A stretch of DNA of 64,000 nucleotides from assembly GCA_963969495.1 (NCBI GenBank), contig OZ018327.1, forward strand, positions 35,283,282 to 35,347,281, written 5' to 3'. The notes beneath the pieces were generated by a model. The model was not told the origin of the DNA. It searched no databases and was given only the letters and a program-made list of their open reading frames with translations. The position numbers and the translations under genes are program-made. This document shows positions 12,308 through 22,147 of the stretch, in pieces; position 1 is the stretch's first letter, and every line of letters starts with the position of its first letter. This DNA comes from Ceratothoa steindachneri. Lineage: Eukaryota > Arthropoda > Malacostraca > Isopoda > Cymothoidae.

Positions 12308-13106
12308 ATAAATAGCGCTAATCACTGTGAAATTAGATGAATTATTTTTATTGATGATACTAATGACAGTATTATCGATAGCAGTGATGATGACATCAGT
12401 ACTATTACCAATATTTATAATAAGGCTGATAATTTTGAAAATTAAATTATTACTAAGAATAGTGGCCAAAAAACTAAAGTAATTCATGATAATACAAATA
12501 AGAGAAGTTGATAGCCTTGTGAGATTATACTAATACTAATTATATTAGTAGTAATATTCAGATATTATTCAGACAAAATAAAAAAGGAGAGGAAAAAGGA
12601 AAGCGAGATTTTTTGCAAGAAATAAAAGGAATCAAGGACTCTTTCTCTCTTTTATTCTCTCTTTCATTCTCTCTCTCAATCCCTGTCTTTCTCTTTCTCT
12701 TATTCTCTCTTTCATTCTCTCCCATTCTCACTCTCTCTCATTCTCTCTCTCTTTCCCTCTCACTCTCTAATTCTCTCTCTTTATCATTCTCTATCCTTAC
12801 CCATCTCTCGTTCTGTCTCCTTTTCATGCTCTCTCGCTCTTCCTCTCATTCTATGTTCCTCTATCTCTCTTTCCTTCTCTTATAATCTTTCTCTCTCTTT
12901 TCTTCTCTTATAATCTCTCTCTTTTCTTCTCTTTTACTCTCTCTCTCTCCATTTATCTATCTCTTCCCGTCTCTCTCTTTTTCTCCCTCTTTTACATTCT
13001 CTCTCTCTCTTTCTCACAAATCCTCAAAGGTAGACACATCGTACAATACTTCTTAAAGACAAGCACGAGATGAAAATGGTGCTAGCCCTAATGTACAGAC
13101 CTCCAG
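12308..13106. repeat. Left arm of large inverted duplication (799 bp)
   Basis: Bases 12,742-13,106 are the reverse complement of 13,900-14,264, and bases 12,308-12,741 are the reverse complement of about 20,705-21,134, with only scattered mismatches by eye. The arm is an AT-rich half (12,308-12,600) followed by a pyrimidine-rich half (TC/TTC words, 12,600-13,020). The single left arm pairs with a right arm split by a 6.4-kb CR1 insertion. Confidence 0.9.
12600..13020. repeat. Pyrimidine-rich low-complexity tract
   Basis: CTCT, TTCTCT and TTATAATC words for about 420 bp. Its complement lies at 13,980-14,264 and 20,705-20,810 as part of the inverted duplication. Confidence 0.9.
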
Positions 13107-13890
13107 TTCAGCCAGTACAAACCAACCGCGAAATAAGTACCAAGCAGGATTCTCTAATTCCTGTCAATTTTAATCGACCAGTTTCAAAGTGGGGCGAACC
13201 ACTATCCGCTCATTATAGTCACGATTTCTATACCAACTATACCAACTCAGTTTTTACAACGCTCGATTCAGAGAAATAACATACCTGATCTAATATTGCA
13301 ACAAAAGGAAACTTGGCAGAGAATATTAATGTGGGAGATGAATTTAGTGATAGCGACCGCCGTGCAATCACATACAGTGTAAATTTCACGAGACCTTATC
13401 TAAGAGGTCACAAGGAAAAAATCCTCGACTTTAGAAAGGCAAATTTTATTAAGCTCAGATCAATATTTAAGCAAACTGACGAAACAGTTTGCGTGACATA
13501 AACGATAGTAACGCGAAATGGGAATTTTGTACTAGTTAGTAATCAGAAGTGGTAAAAGAATACCTTTAAAAATGGACATTCATCACACAAAAATAAACCT
13601 AAGTGGAGGAGTAGTGAGATAGTTGACTACTTACGCGACAAGAGGAACGCACATGATAAATTAAAAATCTCTAACGATGAGGAAAAACGTGGCAAGTTTA
13701 TAGACTTACGACGTAAAGTCTACAGTTTAATCAAGCAGCGTAAAAAGGCCTTGGAATCTTACGTAGCGAATCAAAATCAAAACAACTCAAAGGAGTTCTA
13801 TAATTACATAAGCAAAAAGAGAGTAACAATTTCAACCATGGGACCGCGAACTGACGAAAACGTTGACTTTACCACGAACGAAGCCCGAAT
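13076..13890 (+). pseudogene. CR1 LINE ORF2 endonuclease and linker fragment
   Basis: The plus strand reads VLALMYRPPVQP at 13,079-13,114, a degraded GDFN region (PVNFNRPVSKWGE), then NIPDLI, GDEFSDSDRRAITYSVNF (the canonical catalytic SDH is SDR here) and KILDFRKANF, followed in other frames by KPKWRSSEIVDYLRDKRNAHDKL and KEFYNYISKKR. This is the endonuclease C-terminus and linker before the reverse transcriptase. It fills the loop of the inverted duplication and its orientation is opposite to copy B, so it may be the missing 5' half of copy B after rearrangement; that link is inference. Confidence 0.8.
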
Positions 13891-13899
13891 GAGTTGTAG

Positions 13900-14264
13900 C
13901 TGGAGGTCTGTACATTGGGGCTAGCACCATTTTCCTCTCGTACTTGTCTCTAAGAAGTATTGTACCATGTGTCTACCTTTGAGGATTTGTGAGAAAGAGA
14001 GAGAGAGAATGTAAAAGAGGGAGAAAAGGAGAGAGATGGGAAGAGATAGATAAATGGAGAAAGAGAGGGTAAAAGAGAAGAAAAGAGAGAGATTATAAGA
14101 GAAGAAAAGAGAGAGAAAGATTATAAGAGAAGGAAAGAGAGATAGAGGAACATAGAATGAGAGGAAGAGCGAGAGAGCATGAAAAGGAGACAGAACGAGA
14201 GAGGGGTAAGAAGAGAGAATGATTAGAGAGAGAATTAGAGAGTGAGAGGGAAAGAGAGAGAGTA
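13900..14264. repeat. Right arm of inverted duplication, proximal part
   Basis: Reverse complement of 12,742-13,106, including the copied start of the endonuclease reading (ctggaggtctgtacattgg). It stops where the minus-strand CR1 3' end begins. Confidence 0.9.
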
Positions 14265-14360
14265 AAAAGGAGTAAAAAGAAAAGTAAGTACCCTAGGAGA
14301 CCTTACGGTCCATTCAAAGGGGGTACCTTTGAACTAGCAATCAAGCAGGCACATGGCTGC
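14265..14360 (-). other. 3' untranslated tail of the CR1 LINE
   Basis: Contains the family-specific tail seen again near 32,360-32,450 and on the plus strand at 50,340-50,460 (ggaccgtaaggt, ctcctagggtacttac words on the element strand), ending in short direct repeats instead of poly(A), as CR1 elements do. Confidence 0.8.
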
Positions 14361-15930
14361 TCAATTGTTTTGCGTCCCTAAACGGCCACTTTTCAAGACC
14401 TTGTCTAGTCTTGACTTGACCTGGTCAACAGATTCACTGTTGAAAACTTCCACTGGAAGTGCGTTCCACTTACCGCAGATACTGTAAGTGAAAAGATTTC
14501 CACACAGATTGCGGTTGTAATGCTTCAGTTCAAGTTTGAAGCCGTGATTGCGCGTTCTGTTCTCACTCAGTGTGAAAATATCCCGGTAGTCAACATTTTC
14601 AAACCCTCGAAGTATTTTGAAAACTTCGATGAGCTGACCACGCAGTCTACGGGTTTCCAGCGAGAACAGATCTAATTCCCTTAGTCTATCCTCATATCTT
14701 TTATGTCGGATAGAGGGAATCATATTGGTTGCCCTGGCTTGTACGCGTTCCAACCTTGCGATATCCTTTCGAAACGAAGGACTTCAAAATTGGACGGCAT
14801 ACTCCAGGTGCGGCCGAATGAGGGAGTTGTACAGATAAAGTACTATCTCCTTGTTACGGTATCCAAACTGGCGCTTTATGTAGCCTAACATCCTTTGGGC
14901 TTTCTTCTCTGCATCGATGCACTGTCTCGAGAACTTGAGGTCGCTAGTAAGAGTTACACCCAAGTCCTTCTCAGTGTCGGTGGATTTAATAGCAGTGCCC
15001 TTAAGGATATACTGAGATTGGTGGTTTTTGTGGCCGATATGCATCACTTTGCATTTCCCCACGTTAAAAGGCATTTGCCACGTGTCCGACCACTCCCCAA
15101 TCTTCCCAAGATCTTCCTGCAGGCGGGCAGTATTTCCATCCTTTGCAACGTTCATACCAAGCTTGGTATCGTCCGCAAATTTGGAATTCTTGGCAACCAT
15201 GTCGCCGTCCATGTCGTTGACGTAGATGATGAATAGTAGTGGTCCCAGGACAGAACCTTGAGGCACCCCGCTAGTAACGGGCACCCACTCAGAAGACTGT
15301 CCATTTACCACCACCCGTTGCCATCTGCCACTTAGCCAGTTCTCGATCCAGCCGGCTACCTTTCCGTCTATGCCCAGCGCTCGCACTTTCCGGAGAAGGC
15401 GGCGGTGTGGTACCTTATCAAAGGCTTTCTGAAAGTCTAGGTAGACCACTTCCACCGCTTTGTCCCGATCGTGCTCACTGAAAACGAAGTGGAAGAATTC
15501 CACAAGGTTCGTCAGGCATGACCGTTGCCTTCGAAAGCCGTGCTGGGAACTCCTCAGTAGCAGGTTTGACTATAAATACGACGTTACTTTGTCCACCATG
15601 ATGCTTTCCATGAGTTTACCGACTATCAAAGTCAGACTGGTTACGGTCTCCTTTCTTGAAGATAGGAGTCACCTCTGCCTCACGCTAGTCTCTAGGAACG
15701 CATTTGGTCCGGATTTACATGTTGAAGATTGCGGTCAGGTGCCGTGACACTTGATCGCGCACTTCTTTCAACACTTTAGTTAGAAACCCATCCGGGCCAG
15801 GTGACTTATTCGTCATTAGGTTACTGATCTTCTTTTTGATTTCAACTTCGGTGAAGTCCATATCCTCCAGCTTTTTCCACGAGTAGGAATCCGTCGGCTG
15901 GGGGATGGGACCACATTCTTCAGTAAACAC
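14361..15930 (-). pseudogene. CR1 ORF2 reverse transcriptase domain and C-terminus
   Basis: Reading minus, the order is KSPGPDGFL (15,790-15,816), VTPIFKKGDR (near 15,650), a deletion in place of SNYRPVS, then HGFRRQRSCLTNLVEFF with frame changes. A 239-codon open segment (15,503-14,784) follows with YLDFQKAFDKVPHRRLL, TSGVPQGSVLGPLLFIIYVND and the catalytic FADDTKL, and then a 130-codon C-terminal segment (14,753-14,361) ending RLDKVL. All core polymerase motifs after the deletion are present, but frameshifts near 15,510-15,715 and 14,770 make the gene inactive as read. Confidence 0.88.
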
Positions 15931-16905
15931 TCAAAAGAAGTAGTTGTTGAGTAGGTTAGCATTTTCTGCATCTGAATGCTTTAATGTCCCCTCCTCATTC
16001 CCCAAAGGGCCAATCGTTCGACGGATTGGTTTACGGTTGTTTACATATCCAAAGAACTCCTTGGGATTCTCTTTACAGAGTCTCGCCACTCGGAGTTCCT
16101 CAGACTGCTTAGCCGCCCTTATGCTGGACTTCACTCTCCTGGCTAGCCTTCGGTATTCGTCAAAGTCACCCGAGATCTTCGATTGCCGGTACACAGTTCT
16201 CTTCTCCCTAATCAGTTGGCCGATTTCTCGATTAAACCCCTTTGGTTGAACAGAAGACCGACGGGGCCATTTCAGAGTGATGAAACGCGATTGAAGACTC
16301 ATGAATGTGGTTTTGAAACTATTTCACGAGTCTTCAACAGCATCGCACACTTCTAGCCTCACGTCAGTCAGTCTAGCACAAAGGCTTGCAAAGTCTGCTC
16401 TTCTCAAGTCAAGTTCCCTTGATTGACTGGCAACAGACCTTACCTTCGGGCTCTTGATGGTAAATCTAATTAGCTGGTGATCACTGCCACCGAGCTCTTC
16501 GCCTACAGAGAGATCCTCAAGGATATCATTCTCAGAGGTGAAGACCAAGTCGAGGATATTGTCACCTCTCGTCGGTTCTCTGACCCATTGAGTGAGGAAC
16601 TCGTTGTTGACGAACTCCAGGAGTAGCGCGCTCTCGCCACAGGCTGCTCTGGTTTCCCAGTCAACTTGGCTGTTGAAGTCGCCCATAACGATGCACACTC
16701 TCCCTTGAACAAGCTCACATAGCAGCTCGTACAGTTCCCTGTCCTTCTCAACGGGTTGGGAAGGGGGTCTGTAAAGCACCAGGGTCCTGTATCTGACAGG
16801 ACCTATCTCTAGGTCAACGCCTAGAAGCTCGTGATAGGATATAATGTTGGAGTTCGTAGATTTGATTGTATCCTTGTGTGATAGAACGAGTTCAGAGCTG
16901 CATTC
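15931..16905 (-). pseudogene. CR1 ORF2 endonuclease C-terminal part and linker
   Basis: The minus strand reads LVLYRPPSQPVEKDRELYELL, VMGDFNSQVDWE (catalytic Asp/Asn of the AP-endonuclease fold), GDNILDLVF and LGGSDHQLIRFTI (catalytic SDH), then RRADFASL. Stops or frame changes follow at about 16,322 (TGA) and 15,931-15,933 (in-frame TGA before VFTEECG). The segment SSELVLSHKDTIKSTN just inside 16,905 is where the reading is cut by the 1.42-kb insert. The endonuclease nicks target DNA to prime reverse transcription in this family. Confidence 0.87.
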
Positions 16906-18325
16906 ATTTCAACTTCTATCACATTTTATAAAAACCATGAGGCTACCCACGTGCATCTTCGATTCGAGGCTTGGAGTCTTATCAACAGCTACCGGACGCC
17001 AATGTTTAAACAAGGAGGTTATCGTCCCCCCGTTCGCCCCCATACGGCGACCTCGCCAGATCGAGTTAGGCTTATGGACAGATAAGGCATTTTTCTCCGG
17101 CCCAGCTGTGCGTTCCCTCGAAGCTTCCACCCCATTCTCCCCCACGCCAAGGAGATGTCCTGGCTATTTATATGGAAACTTTACCACTAAGATCAGATTG
17201 GAGATCCAGATTTTCGTCGCGAAACATCACCACGACCCTCTCTCCCTTTGTGCGCCAAGGGACCTCGAACTCGAGATTCACCATCACTTGTCCAGAAGGA
17301 GGACAATATTCCTTGAGTGCCAAAGGTTCGAGCCTTTAGTGACGCCAAGTCCCCAAGGCATCCCCCCCCGTTGTTCAAGGAGAACAGCATTAGAACAGCC
17401 ATTGTTCGTTTTGAGCCCTTCGCCAAGAAACGGTTCTCATCCCCCCCCCTGTTGTTCAAGGAGAACAGCATTAGAACAACCATTGTTCGTTTTGAGCCCT
17501 TCACCAAGAAACGGTTCTCATCCCCCCCCTGTTGTTCAAGGAGAACAGCATTAGAACAGCCATTGTTCGTTTTGAGCCCTTCGCCAAGAAACGGTTCTCA
17601 CCCCCCCCTGTTGTTCAAGGAGAACAACATTAGAACAGCCATTGTTCGTTTTGAGCCCTTCGCCAAGAAACGGTTCTCACCCCCCCTGTTGTTCAAAGGA
17701 GAACAACATTAGAACAGCCATTGTTCTTGAGCCCGTAGACAAGAGACGGTTCTCATCCCCCCCCCTTGTTCAGAAGAGAACAACCTAGAACAGCCATTGT
17801 TCGTCAAGCCGTTCGTCGAGTAACGGTTCTCCTTTCCAAGACGCCACGTCAGGATCCTTTTATCCCCCCCCTTCGGCTGGAACTCGCCAGCGGACCGAAT
17901 ATTCCTTCAAGTACCTTCCACTGCACCCTAATGAAGTTACGTAAGCCAAGCGTCACCTTTTGAGTATTGATCCCTTATTTGTCAATTCTATCCTGTGCTT
18001 TAAATGGTTTATCGAACCATCCCATCTCTTTAACTCCATATTTGTTTTACCTTTTTTGATCCCTTAAATCCTTGGATTAGCCCGAGTCTCCACGACCCTT
18101 TCCATTCTGTTTGTCAATATTTTCCGTTTTTGTGTTTTGTTTATAGTTATTATTAATAAAACTCTATTTTATTAATGATAGCAATATTATTATCCTTGAG
18201 CTCAGTTCCACTTCTTAAGCATTTTGAAGATACATAATATCGGCCGCCAGACAGTAAAACGCACTCTAAAGATAATTAAGGAAGTTCCCTCAACGAATAG
18301 TGTAATATATGGTATCGTCGGGAGT
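16906..18325. mobile_element. 1.42-kb insertion inside the CR1 endonuclease, unclassified
   Basis: Removing this segment rejoins the endonuclease reading (GGGVMLYVKVS on one side, SSELVLSHKD on the other). It is bounded by CATTC at 16,901-16,905 and CATTC at 18,326-18,330, a candidate 5-bp target duplication. There is a TATA-like word near 17,165, an internal 77-81-bp tandem array at 17,371-17,790 and an AATAAA near 18,156. A solo LTR in plus orientation would fit the 5-bp duplication, TATA and polyadenylation signal, but the ends are not TG...CA, so class is open. No coding frame with a recognisable domain. Confidence 0.6.
17371..17790. repeat. Tandem array of 77-81-bp units
   Basis: The word ttgttcaagg (or a variant) starts at 17,371, 17,452, 17,532, 17,611, 17,689 and 17,766, giving spacings of 81, 80, 79, 78 and 77 bp. 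Most of the length change appears to be in a C tract of about 6-9 bases at the unit join. Each unit has an imperfect inverted motif gaacagccattgttc. Confidence 0.93.
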
Positions 18326-18560
18326 CATTCTACGATACCTTGACATACAACATTACACCGCCACCCTCTCTGTCTGGCCTATCTTTGTGGAAGAGTTGGT
18401 AGCCAGGACCCGTGAATTCGCCTTCAAAGTCTCGGTTTGAGGTTTTTAACCACGATTCTGTTATGGCTACCATTTCGGGTTCTTCCGTCGCTACGAGGCT
18501 ACGGAGCTCAGTAAACTTGTTCCTGATGGACCTCGCATTGAACAGAAGAACTTTCAGCGA
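18326..18560 (-). pseudogene. CR1 ORF2 endonuclease N-terminal part
   Basis: The minus strand reads LKVLLFNARSIRNKFTELRS, VATEEPEMVAITESWL and then GYQLFHKDRPDREGGGVMLYVK. These are the N-terminal beta strands of the LINE AP-like endonuclease, including the catalytic ITESWL block (Glu). It is followed by V-S-stop and a 1-base frame difference to the downstream half, so it is broken even without the insert. Start codon not resolved; it follows ORF1 within a few tens of bases. Confidence 0.87.
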
Positions 18561-18580
18561 GTCCCCTAATGTAGGACCCC

Positions 18581-19792
18581 CTATACTCTTCCGTTTCCTG
18601 GCTTCTTGGTTGTCGCGGTGGCACCATTTTTGACAACCTCCGAGAAGGTTGTTTGGGGAGTGACTCGGGCGTACTGGCGTACGTCTGCCTTCCCAATGGG
18701 CCGGACACTCCTTTGGGTGCGCTCCACGAAATCCTGGATGAGGTTGGCTAGGTAGGCCTTGCTCTTAAAGGAGAGGTGCACCCCATTCCTTTGGTAGAGG
18801 TCTTTTCTACCATAGAATACGGCGTAGGGGTCGACAAAAAAGACACCCTCCGCCGTACAGAGGTCTGCAAGGGGCCGGTTTAGTGACATGTTCCTCACGC
18901 GGGCAGTCCGGCTTGGACCCCACCTCGGGAGCATCCCCACCACGACGCGTCTGCGGGTTTTTAATCCACAGTCGTCGACAGTGCCCATAACCGTCTTTAT
19001 AATCTCGCCTGTTGGGCCTACCCTACCTCCTCTGAGGTAGAGGTCGTTGCCACTTACCATAAGGGCAACGACTGAAGTCTCTGAAATCTGAGACTTCTCG
19101 GCTTCAGCTCTTACCTGCTTATTCCCACAGCCTGGGAGGCAGCTCACCTTAACGCTTGTGCGAAGGCGGGCCGCTAGCAGGGGCTGCAGGCCCCGTGCCT
19201 GGGAATCACCCACAAGGCTGGTCCTGGCACATTTGCCTGCTGAGCTCGGAGTCTTTATTTTCTGAGGCAAGCTCTCCGATTCCTCTCTCTTGCCCGCCAT
19301 GGTCTTTTCAGGCTTTTCTTTCTTCTTCTTCCTCTTATTCTTCTTCTCTATCATCTTTTCCCCCTTGTCATCCTTTTCATTAACTTCTTTTACCTTTTCT
19401 TCTTCTATTTCTCTCTCTTCCTCTTTCTTCTTTCCCTTTTTCGTCTTTTTATCTTTTTTTCCTTTTGGCGTCTCTGCCACATTCGGGCCCGGGCTCTCTG
19501 CAGAGGTGGTGTTTGCCACAGGACTCGAGAGCTCGTTTAACTTCTCCTCGAGCCTGCGGATCTGGTGGGAGTGCTCCTCCTTGAGCCTCTCGATTTTTTT
19601 TTCGAGGTCTGTAGTTCTTTCCCTGTAGTAGGCGACTACTTCCTCCACTTCCTTCTTTAAAATGCAAGTGGTGCATACACTGCCTGGGTGGCATTTCGCA
19701 TAGCAGCCCTCCGGAAAGTCAACGCACCACTTGTCCTTCTTACATGTGGAACACGTGAATTTTAGCGCTGCTGGACCTTTCTTGCAGGCCAT
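18581..19792 (-). CDS. CR1 LINE ORF1 protein: Cys-rich finger, coiled coil, SGNH esterase-like domain
   Basis: An uninterrupted frame of 416 codons runs from 19,831, but the likelier start is the Met at codon 14 (19,792), giving MACKKGPA and about 403 residues. In the 416-numbering, a Cys-rich segment at 27-56 (CxxC pairs, CYAKCHPGSVCTTC) looks like a zinc-binding PHD-type finger. Residues 57-100 look like a coiled coil, and 121-175 is Lys/Glu-rich. Residues 205-370 match the SGNH/GDSL esterase-like domain found in some CR1 ORF1 proteins: GDSQARG (Ser210) and SGNDLYL (Asn262). The last block is RNGVHLS with His352; the Asp usually three residues before this His is Asn349 here. ORF1 proteins bind element RNA and assist retrotransposition. 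This is the only fully open gene of the copy; ORF2 downstream is dead. Confidence 0.85.
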   Translation of the reverse strand: MACKKGPAALKFTCSTCKKDKWCVDFPEGCYAKCHPGSVCTTCILKKEVEEVVAYYRERTTDLEKKIERLKEEHSHQIRRLEEKLNELSSPVANTTSAESPGPNVAETPKGKKDKKTKKGKKKEEEREIEEEKVKEVNEKDDKGEKMIEKKNKRKKKKEKPEKTMAGKREESESLPQKIKTPSSAGKCARTSLVGDSQARGLQPLLAARLRTSVKVSCLPGCGNKQVRAEAEKSQISETSVVALMVSGNDLYLRGGRVGPTGEIIKTVMGTVDDCGLKTRRRVVVGMLPRWGPSRTARVRNMSLNRPLADLCTAEGVFFVDPYAVFYGRKDLYQRNGVHLSFKSKAYLANLIQDFVERTQRSVRPIGKADVRQYARVTPQTTFSEVVKNGATATTKKPGNGRV

Positions 19793-20704
19793 TTTGAACA
19801 CTCTATATTTCTTAAGCTTGTGACCAATCAATATATAAAAAGGGGTTTGGTGAGTTCTCCCCGCGTGAGTCGCTCCTGCCTATTGATCGGAGTCGTTTCG
19901 GAGTCTTCCAGAAGGCACGCTCTATGTGCTGCTGTTCGTCCGACCGAGTCGTCAAGCCTCGGCGTGCCGTGGCTCCCAACCAAGCAGCACAGACGGTCCC
20001 CGAAGGGGCCACCGATTTGTCACCAGGTGAACAACAACGAAGCACGCCCCTTACCAAACTCCTACTAGTTCCCTTCACAACGGCCAGGATCTCGGAGCAG
20101 CGTTCAATGGATATCCCGCCCCACCAAGAGACTCGACCCAAGGCTTTTTATTGGCCAGGCAACCAACCTGGGAACAAAGGGCCGTCACCTCGGACCGATG
20201 CTACCAGAGGCACCCGTCAACGGGCCCTGGGAACGGTCAATAATTTCGCGCCAGGGAAGGGGTTAACGGGGCACTACCCTCATCCCATTCATCGTGCCCC
20301 AACGCCTAGGACCCCTCTAGTCCTAGTCTCTCGCAACCAGTGAGCATCGATTGGCGTTGTTTATAAAGGTTCCAAAGACTCTCTTCTGACGCATGAGGTA
20401 GCTGCCAGGTCCTTATATGTAGATAGAGGAAGAAAGGGAAAGAGTGACATGATAGGAGTAGGCTTATTTTTTTTTTTTGTATAAGTGGGAGAGATAAAAT
20501 AAAAGTAAAAAAGGAGAAGGATAGAGTAGAAAAAGGAAGGAATGACGCACTTAGTCTGGATCCTCGTTTCCGACCAAATCGACAAGGGAGGCCCTACCAG
20601 GGGTAGCCAGAAGAGAGGTACCCCCGCCGACATAGCTCGAAAAGTCAAAGGTACACACAAGCTCTCTTCCCACGACAAGGGGGCGTCACCTTTCCCTCTA
20701 CTTT
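19793..20704 (-). other. 5' region of the CR1 LINE
   Basis: GC-richer than its surroundings, without a long element-strand frame. It would hold the internal promoter of the element, but I cannot point to a specific site. A purine-rich patch with a T run lies at 20,420-20,540. Confidence 0.6.
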
Positions 20705-21134
20705 CTTAGAGAGAGAGAGAGAGTGAGAATGGGAGAGAATGAAAGAGAGAATAAAAGAAAGAGAAAGACAGGGATTGAGAGAGAGAATAAAAGAGAGAAA
20801 GAGTCCTTGTTTCCTTTTATTTCTTACAAGAAATCTCGCTTTCCTTTTTCCTCTCCTTTTTTATTTTGTCTGAATAATATCTGAATATTACTACTAAAAT
20901 AATTAGTATTAGTATAATCTCACAAGGCTATCAACTTTTCTTATTTGTATTATCATGAATTACTTTAGTTTTTTGGCCACTATTCTTAGTAATAATTTAA
21001 TTTTCAAAATTATCAGCCTTATTATAAATATTGGTAATAGTACTGATGTCATCATCACTGCTATCGATAATAATGTCATTAGTATCATCAATAAAAATAA
21101 TTCATCTAATTTCACAGTGATTAGCGCTATTTAT
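20705..21134. repeat. Right arm of inverted duplication, distal part
   Basis: Reverse complement of 12,308-12,741, including the GA-rich start (20,705-20,810) and the AT-rich end (ttagcgctatttat at 21,121-21,134). By eye only scattered mismatches over the AT-rich half. Confidence 0.9.
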
Positions 21135-21930
21135 TAGTATCAAGGGTGTGTCAAGTGACATGGGGAGTCTTGCGTGCCCTCCAGCCTTAACACCGCAGTT
21201 TTCTCTCCTGGCCTCAACACCTACACATTTTCACTTCCTCCAATTTCACCATTTTCTTTTTGCGTGATACGGCCTCGTTGCTATTGCGTTTTAATTTAAC
21301 TTAAAACTATGAAGCGAAAACCATCGACGGCATTTCCACCTTAAGGTTTGTAAGGTATCCCTGCGGGCGTTGGGGCTTGTAGGGCACGTAACTATCCAGA
21401 TGTCAGCTGTAGCAACATCCCTTGATGAAGAAAAAGGCCAGGTGATAGTTAAATATAATGAGCGATAGACAGACATACGGTAGTAGATGCGTTAACAGTT
21501 TGATCTCAGCGACTGGTAATTAGCGGTAATTATTATTATTAGTCTGTGTAATTTCATTAAATTCCCCTTCATTGTCTGTAAGAGGATAATTAATAAATAA
21601 TTCCATTCTTAATTTCAAACTTGATAAATAATAATCAGCAATTCAAGAAAAAATTAACTCGATTTTTAATTTCCTAAAATTTATTTTCGATTTAATGGCC
21701 AAATTTTGAATTTAAAAATTGTGTTTATTGTTTCATTTATGATAAAAAATAAACGAAATTATTGAGGGGAGCGATAATTAGGTTCGGGTGGGACGTATAT
21801 GTATGTAAGGGGAGTGTACAGCCGTGTGTGTTCATTCGTGTGCGAAAAAATATCTGTGAAAGAGGATAAAAGAAAACAGAAAGATAAATAAGAGATAGAT
21901 ATAAGGAGCAAATATGATGCTTACGTTCCC
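21135..21930. other. No gene recognised
   Basis: Unique-looking sequence with an AT-rich segment at 21,500-21,770. No recognisable coding motif. Confidence 0.45.
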
Positions 21931-21935
21931 TTCCA

Positions 21936-22011
21936 TCTCTTTCAACTCTCCCCTCAACACGTTAGCAACGCGTTGAGATCCGTAAATCCCCGTCCATGAT
22001 TCGTGCATCAC
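21936..22011. repeat. Dispersed repeat of about 72 bp, copy 1
   Basis: The series ctcccctcaacacg, ttagcaacgcgttgag, tccgtaaatccccgtcc and gattcgtgcatc recurs at 23,463-23,535 with only a few differences. Class unknown. Confidence 0.8.
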
Positions 22012-22017
22012 TAATGA

Positions 22018-22147
22018 AAACGTTCTTTCTTTTTCTGAGGGTCGTAATGTTCTTTCTTTGTGTACATAATTTCCTAATAGTCTAGTATTAGGAACTTGTG
22101 TACACAAAAATCGAACATTGCAAGACTCATGAAAAGAAAGAACGTTT
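22018..22147. repeat. Foldback hairpin, about 62-bp arms
   Basis: The left arm begins aaacgttctttc and reaches ttcctaata; the right arm is its imperfect complement, ending aaagaacgttt, with a loop of about 6 bases (gtctag). It starts directly after dispersed-repeat copy 1. A further gaaagaaagaacgttt word lies near 22,290. MITE-like, class unknown. Confidence 0.8.

Larger units (their letters stand above)
14265..20704 (-). mobile_element. Near-full-length CR1-type LINE (about 5.0 kb plus 1.42-kb insert)
   Basis: The element lies on the minus strand. It has a 5' region (19,793-20,704), ORF1 (18,581-19,792), ORF2 endonuclease (split, 18,560-18,331 and 16,905-16,324), linker and reverse transcriptase (about 16,302-14,361), and a 3' tail ending in short repeats of the type gagtaaaaag (plus strand). 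It interrupts the right arm of the inverted duplication at the position equivalent to 12,741/12,742. Length without the insert is that of a complete CR1. Target duplication cannot be read because the site is a (TC/GA)-rich tract. Two other copies of the same family lie at 32,350-33,495 and 50,302-50,460. Confidence 0.88.

Noticed and set aside
16844..17712. 236- and 131-codon plus-strand frames
   Set aside because: They run across the LINE/insert boundary and the 77-81-bp array; repetitive translation, no domain.
19290..19628. 112-codon plus-strand Phe/Ser-rich frame
   Set aside because: Antisense shadow of the Lys/Glu-rich segment of CR1 ORF1.
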